In this document: piece after piece, positions 49,101 through 61,100 of the stretch
Numbering within the stretch: the first letter of the stretch is position 1
Layout: every line of letters starts with the position of its first letter
Source: Undaria pinnatifida
Taxonomy: Eukaryota; Sar; Phaeophyceae; Laminariales; Alariaceae
DNA length: 64,000 bases
Direction: 5' to 3'
Assembly (NCBI GenBank): GCA_012845835.1
Contig: JABAKD010000021.1
Span: forward strand, 11,836,795 to 11,900,794
Notes under the pieces: model-generated
Told to the model about the DNA's origin: nothing
The model's input: only the letters and a program-made list of their open reading frames with translations
The model's database searches: none
Translations under genes and position numbers: made by a program

Positions 49101-52100
49101 AGGTTAGCGTGAGTAACACACAGCCACAGCCGCTACCAACACAGCCATCAACACACAACGCCAGCACCACCACCGCCATCACCACCAACAGCGATCAAGG
49201 CGAGGACCTATGCATAGCCGCACCTTAAAACTAAATTCAACGTCCGTAACGCAATCAGCAGCGCCCTTCAGCAGGGAACCAACCTCCCTCGGGCGCCTTT
49301 TTCACGTGGTTGTGGTGGATGTAGATGGGTGGCAATATTAGCTTTGCGCTACGAACACACGCAGCCACAGCCCGATACCAACACAGCCCTCAACACCAAC
49401 ACCAACACCAACGATCAAGGCGAGGCCCTACGCATAGCCGCACCTTGAACCTGAAGTCGACGTCCTTGACGCAACCTGCAGCATCCTTGAGCAGGGAACC
49501 TCCCTTGGGGGCTTTTTCGTTGAACGATGCGCTGTCATCGCCGCCGTCCCGAGTGTGGTACGTGAATCCTTCAAGTGGCGTCGTCAAGGCGGGAGGGAGG
49601 TAGGGAGGGAGTCGGGGAGGGAGTGATGGAGGGAGGGAGAGAAGGAGAGAAGGAGGGAGGGATGAAGGCATGGGAGGGAGGGAGGGAGGGAGGGAGGGAG
49701 GGAGGGAGGGAAGGAGGGAGGGAGGGAGGGAGGGAGGGAGGGTGAGGACGAAGACCGTGCCAAAACAGTTAAGCATTCCGTTGCCAACTTGTACGTACTT
49801 GTGTGCGGTTTGTGATCTCCGGATAATAGCTGTTGTTCCTGTTGTTGGCGTCTTACCGCCATAAATATATGATGACAAATCAGGGTTTTTCAATACCTTC
49901 TCAATAAACGCCTCGCATCGATAATTTCACATTATCACGCCCCCCCCCCCCCCTCCCCCAAATATCAGCTATCCCTCAAAATAGCTGCGAATCTTAAGAG
50001 GATTTTTTGGCATCCGAAATCTGAGCATGAGCCTTTAACAGCTGTATTCTACGAAAAACACAGGCAAGGCTTCTTTCGCAGTGGACTCTATTGTGATACA
50101 TGCGGGGTGGGTGGGGGAGGGGGGGTAGAAAATATCTCTGATGTTTGGGGATAGGGGGTGATGAGTAGCGTCTCCCGCGGGAGGGACAAGTGATTTTATA
50201 TTAATATAATTCTAAGTACATGTACGTTTACAAGCGTTTTCTTGCCTCGTATTTTCTCTTACCCTTTTTCTTTGTAAAACAGGAGCAATGGAAACAGAGT
50301 AGAAGGTGAACATTGAGACGATGGGTCGGCACGAAATAATGGTACTCATTCTCAGAAAGAAAAAAAAACATCCACACATGATTCAGAAAAAAGTGAGAAT
50401 CGAACTCGGGACTTCTGGAGCCGAAAGCACGCACTTGAAATTTGGAAAAAAAAAACCCCACACACACATGAAAAAAAAGAGTGTCTTGGTACGATTCGAA
50501 CTCGTGACTTCTGGGGCCGAGAGCAAGCACTTGAGATGCTTCCTATTGACTACACGTTACTTGTACGATATTGTACTTCGAAGTATGTACCAGTACCAGA
50601 CAAGGACCTACCTCAACATAAGCACGATTTTTATACGATAAAAAGAGGATTTGGCTCCTGTTGGCCTCAAGAGTATGTACGAGTATCCCATCAAAGCCTT
50701 TGTACTACTCTGCATGTTTGGGAATGATCACAAGAAAAAAAATAAAAATAAAAATCACAACCTACCTGTTGTGGACGCAAACATTTCCCCTCAATTGCTC
50801 ACAACGTCATAACGGAAGAACATGGAATTCGGTTAGTCCGCGACCAAAACAGACGAAAGCTGGCCGTTCTTCGGACTGGGAAAAAAACAAAAAAACGACG
50901 ACTTACTATGTTTTTCACAGGTTTTCTCTAGTCGCCGCCGTTACCCTTTCGCCATCGGATTCGTCCTCGTAGGCTAATGGATAAGCCGCTGCCCTTCGAA
51001 GGCAGATATTGTCGGTTCGAGTCCGGCCGTGGATGTTACTTTTTTTTTTTTGCCGTGTTTTTTTTTTTCGATATTATTGTTTCCTGATTTTTCCAAATAA
51101 ACTGCAGGAGTGCAGCGCCAGTTCACGGCATTGGTTTGCTGATCCCTAGCCGCCCGGCGCGCCAATATTATCGGTCCTGCTTCTTTTTGCTCTGTTTTTT
51201 TGCAGAGCTTTTTTGCTTTTTTAAAAAAAAGGTATAATACGCATACATGTCACGTGCGTGCAGCGCCAGTGATTGACATTGGCGTGCTGATCCCTATAAC
51301 ATTCATATATATACAGTCAGCAGTGTCACGATAGGATGTTTATTTTATTCTTCTTGCATGTTTTTTTTCCCCCGATAGTTTTGTTCCTCGATTACTTTTC
51401 AAATGAACTGCAGAAGTGCAGCGCCAATTGACGGCATTGGTGTGCTGATCCCTAGCCGCCCAGCACGCCGGTATTGCCGGTCCGCCGATATTGTCGGTCC
51501 TTGCTCTCTTGCATTTTTTTTTTTTTGCAGCATTTGTTTTCTTGTTCAAAAATAGTACGCATGCATGCGCATGCAGCGCCAGTGATTGATATTTGCGTGC
51601 TGATCCCTATATATTCAGTTCAGTGTCACGATATAGTGACAGTTCGAGTCCTTTGTTGGGGTCGCTCCTCTGCTTTTCTTCTTTCTCGTACGATAAATCA
51701 CAGCAGTAGCAGCACTTTTGTGAATATTGACTGCACACATGTAGTGCATAGAGCGCCAACTAATAATGACATTGATTGGTGTGCTGATCCTGTAGCTGAT
51801 CCCCACAAACCAGTTAGCCAATCAATGCGTGCCGCGGTATTGTTGGTTCGATTCCGGCCGGATTCGCCCTTTTGCTTGTTTTGGTTCGCTCGTAAAGTAA
51901 AAAAAAAAAAACTTCACAGGATGAATCGCAGCAGCAGCATTTCTTCTGTGAATATTAATGCATGCAGTAAACGCACAGTGACAAGTCATGGCATTGGTGG
52001 CGCTCTTTTGCTCTTTTCGGTTCGCTTTCGAAAAAAAAAAAAGTTCTTACGATGAATCACAGCAGCAGCATTATTTCTGTGAGTATCCATGTACGCAATG

Positions 52101-55100
52101 CATGCAGCGCCAATTAATGACATTTGGCGTGCTGATAACAAAAAAAGTCAGCCAGTGTGCACGCAGGATGTCAACGTTTTCTTCAGAGTTTTGTTTTTTT
52201 CTCATATGACATCCCATCTGCTATTATTGTCTTCGCACTTTTTGTTTCTCCTTCTGCCTCCCAGATGTAGCTCAGATCCGGGGTCACTCCGCAGGCTCTC
52301 CTCCCCCCTCCCCACTACGGTATGCGCCTTCGTTTTCATCGCGAGAGGAATTCAGCACTTCCTTCCCTCGTTGACTTGCGTCGAACTGGGTCGGGCGGTC
52401 GTCTCACAAGAGCGATTTCCCACACGTTTGTGATCTATCCAGGTAGTAACTGGGTCGGACGTTTTTCCCCCAATGATATGTGAATGTGCACCCTTGTTCT
52501 TTCTCTCCATTTTTTCTAGTTACATACCAGTAGGCTCTTATGTATACATACTACTGTAGAGCGCGCTTATTTTCCCTCCATCTCCGCCTTTTTAGCTTGT
52601 ATTTTCCCTCCATATCTTGCCTTTTAATAATCATGAACGTACGTGGAATAATGGGTTAACACATTTTCGACTATTTGTATCGGTTTTCGTGCTGTGGACA
52701 GTAGAGCACCAGAGAGTATGTAGTGTTGTTGGTAAGACACGACAGTTGATCTTCTTGGTGGTGATTGGCTGTTGAGGACCTGATGTGGTGTGTGAACGTT
52801 GTTTAGATCTGAAGACAACTACTGTAGTAGTTTTTTTTTGCTTATCCTCTTCTGGATTCTGATATGTGGATTCGGGGATGAAGTTAAGATCGCTTGTTTT
52901 CTTGTGTTCGGAGCTAACACAACAACTTCTCTCTCCTTTCTTAGCACCTGAATGGTGCTGACCAGCCCCCCTCAGGCCAAGGGGGAATACTTTTTGGGCA
53001 GTAGACCTTGCCTAGCTTAGGCGTGTCTACAGTGCTCACCGTGGGTTCTCTTTTTTACCGGTCACTCAGTTTGTACGTTTGGTCTCTTGCATTTAGGCTT
53101 CGAGTTTATTGACCTGTGGTACGATAGAGGTATACCATTTTTTGGCGAAAATGTTTCCTGAATGACGCAGCTCCTTAACCCAAAATTGTTGGAAATACGA
53201 CATTCCCCCCCACCTGATTATCGTTGTGTACCTAGCACGTGGTACCTAGGCCATTGCGTTTTTTCATCCGGTGGCAGCTAATTTTTTTCTCCAAAATCAG
53301 TTTTTTGCCTTGTTGTTGTTCTCACATTAACTCGCATAATCTAGTCCGTGGTCACAGGACAGGCTCCAGTATACCCCGGGGAAAAGACACATACAACCCA
53401 AAGGTGGTACACGCATATACAACAGCTGACGCAATTCATGCCTCCACCAGAAACATATAAAAGTGAAATCGGGAGTCATTCTACGATGTGCCAGGTATAT
53501 ACCGGTGCATACGTCTCATTACTCGCGTCTTCGAGAGGTCTCGACGCCTTTAGAGCCCCCAAATCCCTCCCTATACTAAATTCAAGTGAATTTGTCCCCG
53601 AAACGGGTTTCCAGTTGTAAAGGGGTTAAGCTCCGACATTGAGGAACCTCAGATAAAAAGTGGTGCACCTCTGTCGTAGCACGCATCTTGGGGTTAGATG
53701 AGGGTTGCCTTGGACGCATTTATCTATGCTCTTGCTGCCCGCCTGGTGCCTCTTGGCAAGAAAGGGGCGAGTTCATCTCATTCGTGCAGGCGATAACGCC
53801 TGCCAGGAAATGAGGGACAGTTGCTATAAACCGTAACGCCGCAGCAGGGGAGAGGGAACTCCGTAACATTGCTATGGTCCTCCGCAGGAGTTAGTACAGC
53901 AAAAACTAGTTGCTCACCATTCTTCTTGTTGCCCTTGACGACTAGGGCGAGTCCGCCGCGGCGGCCACCGAACCACCCGTTGGACGGTGCGACGTTGTTG
54001 CGTGCGGCATCCGCTGAAAAAAACACGACAAGAGCACAGCATCAACGAAGAAGTCGACGAACCAAAACAGCGTGGCCGGGGAGTGGGAGCACTTATAAGT
54101 TAGAACACAATTATTGGCACCGACAGAAATAAGTACGAGGTGATTAATAAGGGAAAAAAGGTTCCAGAAAACATAAAATATACCTGGTACGTGCTGCCCA
54201 CTACATATGGACGCGGGGCTAACTAACTGCTGTGTTACCCACCCACATAAGGGGAACAAACTAACTACTCACTTTTAGAGTAGTATTAGTAGCGGAAATC
54301 ATTAATACACACAGCCAACAGAACAAAAAAACTGCAACAAGAAACATTTTTTACTCGGGGGGGGGGAAACAAACTTGGAATTAGAGACAGGTGCACTTTT
54401 CCGCCTGCCAGGGAAGAAAGTGTTTATGCACGCCTCTTTAGAAGTGCAAAACAAACCATGTTCCGGGCGCAAATCACTCCAAAGTAGATTGGGGCAAAAT
54501 TTTCATTGCACGAAGAGTGAACGGGGGGGGACGGGGGGCATCCTGCCCAAGAGTCTGAAGTATGGGTCTGACCATCATCGTCTTGAAGATTGTGGGTCTT
54601 CCAATGGCCGTCACAAGTTACAAGTTTACTTGAAGTTAGTACAGGGGAATTTCGGGGCTCTGAAAGGTTAAATCGGGTACCCCCTGTGCCCCTTGTAGTA
54701 CGCGACGGAATATTTTTGCGCTTAAGGCTCGAGTCTTAAGAGACGTGAAAAAAATACGCTTTTGTATTGAACACAGTGTAGGACACACCCTGCCTGAAAA
54801 ACAAGAATTCCAGGTAGGCCAGAAATAATATATAATATTATAAAAAATGAAAATACACTCCAGCTGTGAGATCGAAGATTTCGTCGAAACTCATCTTTGC
54901 AAGCTGTGTGTGATACTCCGATCGCGCGCATTACGAGTTGTGTGTCCTCATTAAGAATATAGGTCGGCGACTCCCCTTACAACTACAGTGTAGCTATCAG
55001 GGTCAACAGGGTGATTTTAGTCAGTCTGTGCGCGGAAACTATAAAACCCGTTTCTGAGGGGGACAAAATCTGACAGCTGTGGAGGGAAATGTATCCTTTT

Positions 55101-58100
55101 ATCAAGTGAATCTTGCAAGTCGAATAACCGGTGAGGGGGGAGGGCGGAGTTTTGAAGGACGTGGGGGCCTGGTTTTGATCAAAAGCGAGCGGGTTTGGAG
55201 GGGGGGGGGGGGGGGGGAAAGGGGGGGGCAATTTGTGCATGTAAGCTATAAATCCTTTCAAGGGGATAAATCTGACGGTTTTGGCACCAGTTTATTATTG
55301 GGGGGGGGGGGGGGTTGGGGCGGGGGTGGGGCGTGTGGGGCAGCTCAATATGTGCGTGGAAACTATACAATATTTTGAGGGGATAAATGTGACGGTTTTG
55401 GCAATAATGCATCAGTTTATCATGTATAACCTGGGGTAAGTCGTACAATCAGTGAGTAGAGAGAGGGTGGAGTGTTTGAGAGGGTGGGGTTGGGATGGGT
55501 TGGGGGCGGGGGGGGGGCGGGGGGGGGGGGGGGGAGGGCGGGGAAGGAGGGTTTTAGGTGAGGGGTTTGCTATACGTGTGGTGCTAGGTCTAGGCGATGG
55601 TGCGGGTGATGGGGAAGAAGGGGGCGTTCGGGGCGGGGGGTTATATATTATACATATATATTGTAACTGGTGTCGCATACTGCATGGCGACGATTGGCGT
55701 GCGAGTTATCCAACTGAAATTGTCGCCTTCTGCGCGACAAGTCAACATCGTTGTTATTATCGTGAGCTTCACAGCACGATCTGAGGTCCTGGAAGTACAC
55801 AAGACAAATGTACATAACTTTGTGCTCGGCGCGAAAGAAGGAGGCATGACGAACACTTACTTGCGCACGTTTTTTGAAACTCGGTACGACACGTCGAATC
55901 TCCGTCAGGGTCGGGTCGCGCGGGGCCGAGCCACCGCGGTTTCGGGGGGGTGCCGCGTGCGTCGAGGCCGGGCGACTCGAAGTGGGGGCGGATACCCCAG
56001 GCGTTTCCTCGTCCGGGCAGGGCCCCGAGAGCGGAAGGAATTAGGGATTTCGTCAATTGCATGGAGAGAAACAATCGGTATCTTTGCGGGTCTGCCGTTG
56101 CACCGACTGCAAGCAACATCACAATTAATCATGATTGTTGCAGGCATACAACAAAAAAAAACCCAGGCTGATGTTTACAACAAGGTACGAAATCCGGGAG
56201 CTGCCAAGCTGAAGCTAGTCTCTATATAGCACAGCCTCTCCCAAATAAACAAGACACTCACCGTGGGTAGGTATTTCTGTTTCTTTATGTGGTGTCCTTT
56301 ACAATTAACAGCGAAGAACGGGCGAAGCGTATCAAGTACGAGTAGTCTAACCTCGACCCACATGAACCCCGCAAGCTCCTCCCGGGTCTATAATGACGTG
56401 AAAGTCCCTATACAGACGTGGTACATGGCGGTGTCGTTGCCTGCTGTCAGTCGTACCGGAGGTTTTTTTAGTGTCTCCGTCACAAAGACCACGCCGTCTC
56501 CGCGACGGCTGTGGCGACCCTTCCCCGTCGATGGGGAATATGGGAGCGCTCTCGAGCAGAAGCATTTACATTGACACTTGGCATTCATTTTGATCATTAT
56601 GATCTCTCGCAAGTGGCCCGTCCAAGCCTCCCCCTCCCTCCCGAAGCATGCATGCCGTCGAAGTTCCAACGCATGACATTGTATTTACCCATAACACCCA
56701 CGACAAAACAATCAATGGTAATGATATCTCCCGACCACATTTTCCCCTCGACCCCTTCACTCCTTCCCGGAGCATATGTGCAGGCGAGCCTTGTACATCC
56801 CCACGATTAGTGATTCGAAAGCTCCTGCCAAATAATCTTTCCGAGTTCCAAGGCGTACGGTAATGTAATCGTTCGGATCCGCTCAATTCCTGTTCGAGTA
56901 GTGCGGGGCTGTGCACCTCTGGTGACGTTGAACCTGTGTGTAATGAGGCGGTACCATCAACGGGAAAGGGGACCTTGCATCCACAGAATACGACCCGTTG
57001 AATCAGCCCCCCGAACAAACGAAACGTTCATGATTTCTGAGCGTGGGTGTGGTTCGTTCCATCGTGCGAATGCGTACCACAAAACGGTACTGGTACCCCC
57101 CCCCCGGTCGGCGCCGGTGCGTCCTCGAGGTCGATTGGAGCGAAAGAATAAAGGTCCCTAAACGGAGGCGCCTTTCTTACCGGCTTTGTCCCACAAATCG
57201 TACCAGATAAAGTGCCAAACATATTTCACTTTAGAGGTTTTTAAGCTGTTTTTTTTTATTTGTGTTCTTTTGTGTATTTGTCAAATCGCGAGAGGGCGTC
57301 GACCAACCCTAACCCCAAATGTGCGAGCCGGTCGCCCCGGTGGCGTATCAGGTTATCCTCGAGCCTGGTATAGATCAGTTTCGTGAGTTCGAATTCCCCC
57401 GAGTGCATACTGGTGTAAATTCGTGGGGACTTCTTGTTGCGCACAAATCGACTTGCGGAAAAGCGCGACAGCGTGAGTTAGCAACACTCGATGAAAAATC
57501 GACGACCAGTGGGATTGCTGAACCCTATGCACGTTAAAAAAATTGAAGGCAAGAACCGGGGGGAAGAAGGGAACGACACCCATGACCACGGCTTGTCCAG
57601 AAGTGGAGAAAGTAATGTGTGTGAAAAAAAAAACCCAACCATAACCCTAACCCAGGCTACAGGACTCCGACCCGAGCGCGGCTTCGCCGCGCGTTTTGGA
57701 AAAACTGTTAACAAATGTGCGGACCACCTCTCACATCGAAATATATTTGGTACTTTATCTGGTATGACTTATGGGGTGAGAACATCGCAAAGCCTACAGC
57801 AGCAGTACTGCCTAAACGGCAGGAAATGTGCAACTATGCAGGTACCCCTGGTACGCTTACACGATAGCGGGAATTATGTACCTTGTACGCGTACACGTTA
57901 CTCGCGCACCGTAAAAGGTTTCTGCGCTGACGCGCAACGATAAGCCAACGCGATTCCAAGACCATCGGACAACGGAAGCGCCGGTCGGAACGAATTTTCT
58001 TTTTTTTTTGGTCATGATATAAGCCCTAACTGGTAACTAGTACATTGTACTGGTGACTAGTACATTGTACCCGGTTTTTCTGTTTTTTTCTCATCTTCTT

Positions 58101-61100
58101 TCCTTTCCTTTTTCGTTTTTCGCTTTCTTGTATTTTCTTTCCTTTATCTTCTTTCCTTTTCTTTCTTTTTTCAATTGACTTGCGTCTGTCGTGCGTATGC
58201 GTAGTGATAGGTACTACGTGCAATATAAACATGGTGATCTTTTCTGGGTGGCAAGCGGTAAAGTCGGTTTTTCCAGGCGCGAGTAGTGAGACAGACGCAT
58301 GCACCAGTGTGGACCTGGCACATTGTAGGCTGACTCCCGATTCCACTTTTATATGTTTTTTGTTGGCGGCATGAATTGCGTCAGCTGTGACATATGCGTG
58401 TTTTCTTCCTTGGGGGTTTCATCAGCTCCAGAGTGACTGGAGCCTGTCCTGTGACCACGAACTTGATTATGCGAGTTAATGTGAGAACAACACCAACAAC
58501 CCGGTACCTATGTACGTATGTAACGGGGCTGACGGCGGGCACCGGAACAGTGCAAATGTAAACAAAAGGCGATGCCATCACAATCTACAGCTGTGTTTTT
58601 TTAATGGATTTTACGTCCGACAATGCGATGGTATCGTAATAGTGCAGTGATCAGCTAATGCGTTGATTAGTGCTGCGGATCGTAGCTCTGAACGCTGCAA
58701 TCTTAGGATCGACACAAACAAATGCTCAAAAATTTGCTATGAACGGCCAGACGATTAGATAGAGCAAAACCTACTGCTGTAGTTCGTTATATAGCTAATA
58801 TACTCTGTCAAACGCCCCCGTCCTTGCGCCCCCCCCCCCCCCCCCCCCCCCAAAATGGCCGAAAAAACAGTGAAAACGTATTGTTATCCTCAGGGAATGA
58901 AAATATATCTTACTAAGCCCCCCCTACTTGTTTGGTATCCCCGGGGACAACTTTGATGTAAAAATAAGTCGCCCTCTCCCGGAGGACAGCACTAAAACAT
59001 GACGATGTCACCCAGAGGGGGAAAACATAACTATATCTGCGGTGATCCATACCGCCCCACTGCGATTGGTTGTTGCTTGTTGTTCGTTGTCTCATTATAT
59101 ACCTTGCCATCTTGTTGGTTATTGCGCGACAGCAACGCGGCTCGGCGGCGGGGAAGCAGGATACCCATGAGTCTGTCGCGGATGTGTCGAGAATACTGTG
59201 TGGCGGAAGAACTACGGCAGCGGTTTCTCCGTGGGGGATTTTTTTTTCTTTTTCTTGACCAAGTCCCCCCTGCCTGTTTGTTCTTCCCCGGGGATATCGT
59301 TTAATTGAAAAACAAACGTACGCACCAGGGGGCGTTGGCAGAGGATATAACGGTACCTGGTAAACAGGCTTAGCGGTATCAGTATTACAGCAAAGTGTCA
59401 TTGAAATGGGGCACGAAGCCGACGATGCTCCAATTTTGAGGCGACGCAGACGCCGGGAAAGCTGTACGAGTATAGTCGTTCCTGTTGCGAACGGCGAGGG
59501 GGAAACAAAAAAAACCAGGTAACGTACCAGGTAAGGCAGAAAAATAACAATCAACGCAGCTTACGAAGATGAGTATTGACCCGAAATTCGTCGAACTCAC
59601 GGCTGAGGGCCCGAACTAACGAGGAACTTGCCAAATCGAATTTTGATATTTCTTTTTAGAACTGAATTTAATTTGCATCTGATTGGTCCTGAATGAATTA
59701 CCAAGCAGGCATTCCCAGAAATATTACAAAAAATCAAATTAAAAAAAGTAAAAAATACTTTCTCGGTCGAATTTAGTCGAAAATAGAAATTCATTCGGGG
59801 AGTTTGTACACGTAGACATGGCTTGTTCTGTGTAACCGAAGCCGGCCACGCGAATTGGTGCCATGTCGTCGGCTGATTAAGAGGCGAGAAGCCACTATTG
59901 CGAGAGGTAGGACCACCGAAGCAGCCGCAGCGCGGCCTCCGAAGGTCCTAAGCACAGCGTAGACCGCCTGCGACGCTTCGAAAACAATCGAGACCAACGC
60001 AAACTCAGTTTTTCGTCGCCCAGCACCTCGAAAGTTACATGACCAATTACCACATGATGACTTCGCTCAGAAGGTCGACCGCTATATCCCCGTCGCTGCT
60101 GCCCGTGTCGGGCGGCGGGGTGGCGCCAGCCCATCCAAGAGACGCCTAGAGCCACAGTCTCCAAGCCGCTACCCGCCAAAACAATCTGCCGCCAGCCGCG
60201 GCGCTCCGGGGAGGACGCGAGCCCTTGCTCGCCTCGGTCGTGGCCCACGGGTGTTCGTTGACCCTTTTGCGTTTTTTATATTTTTTTTTCATTTTCTAGA
60301 ACGCACTACGCCGTTTCTTGATCAGAAGCAGAGTTGAATTTTTCGTGTATTTTTCATGAAACAAACAAAAAAAAATCGAGTGACGATTTTCCGTGCTCTT
60401 CGTTTATCTGGGCTCTGAGGCCATTTCTTATGCAGTCGGATTTGTCAGCCGAAAACGGCCTTTTTCGACTGAAGCGAGTTTTTCGACTGGATCCGCCAGT
60501 CGGAATTCCCAGTCGAAAAAGTTTTACACGTGTTTTTTGAACCGATGGCATCGCTCATTCCACCACCAAACACACATCCACACGGCCATACACCCATACC
60601 AAGTACCACACTGCAGTATCATGCAAGGCGCTGACGCTGGCTTGGCTATCCCAGCTGTTGCTTCTCGCAGCAAGTCAGCGTGGCGCATTCCTAGTTTTGC
60701 TCGCCAGCAGCGTGTATAACACGACGGCAGCAGCGCGGGGTCTCGATCCCATGCTGCCAACAACGGCTGCGGCTGCTGTAGCTTTGGCGGCTCTCGGCTG
60801 AGAGCAACTCCACGAACGTAGCTTTGGCGGCTTTCGGCCAAGCCCAAAGCCACCAACTCGCTGGGACGAGGGTTCGCCGAGCCGTTGTTCGCGGAGAAAG
60901 CGCGATGCACAGAGCTGCCAACCGACTTCGGCTGCTGTACAGCAGTACTCCCTCACACCAACCGCCTCTAGGAAGAGCACAAAAACTGTAAAATCGACTC
61001 GACTGACGATAAGAAGGACCATAGGAATCCAGTGATCCAGTCGAAAAAAAGTCCCGTCGAAAACGGCCCTTTTCGACTGGCGGAATCCAACTGCATAAGA

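Larger units (their letters stand above)
53130..53690 (-). mobile_element. MITE (family E) interrupted by two other elements
   Basis: Left end TACGATAGAGGTATACC at 53141 and right end GTGGTGCACCTCTGTCGTAG at ~53690. The middle is split by a family B SINE-like repeat (53310-53527) and a TTAA MITE (53542-53629), which gives the relative ages. Confidence 0.7.

Noticed and set aside
56388-56669. 94-codon minus frame (GDGVVFVTETLKKPP region) as an extra exon
   Set aside because: Exon 1 joins exon 2 directly with a complete signal peptide; including this stretch would need a weak GTATAG donor and has no clear acceptor.
57305-57653. Telomere (CCCTAA repeats)
   Set aside because: Only two short CCCTAACCC stretches flank a SINE; the window continues with genes on the far side.
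58913-59554. 213-codon minus-strand frame
   Set aside because: No domain, no coding bias, lies in an intron and overlaps direct repeats.
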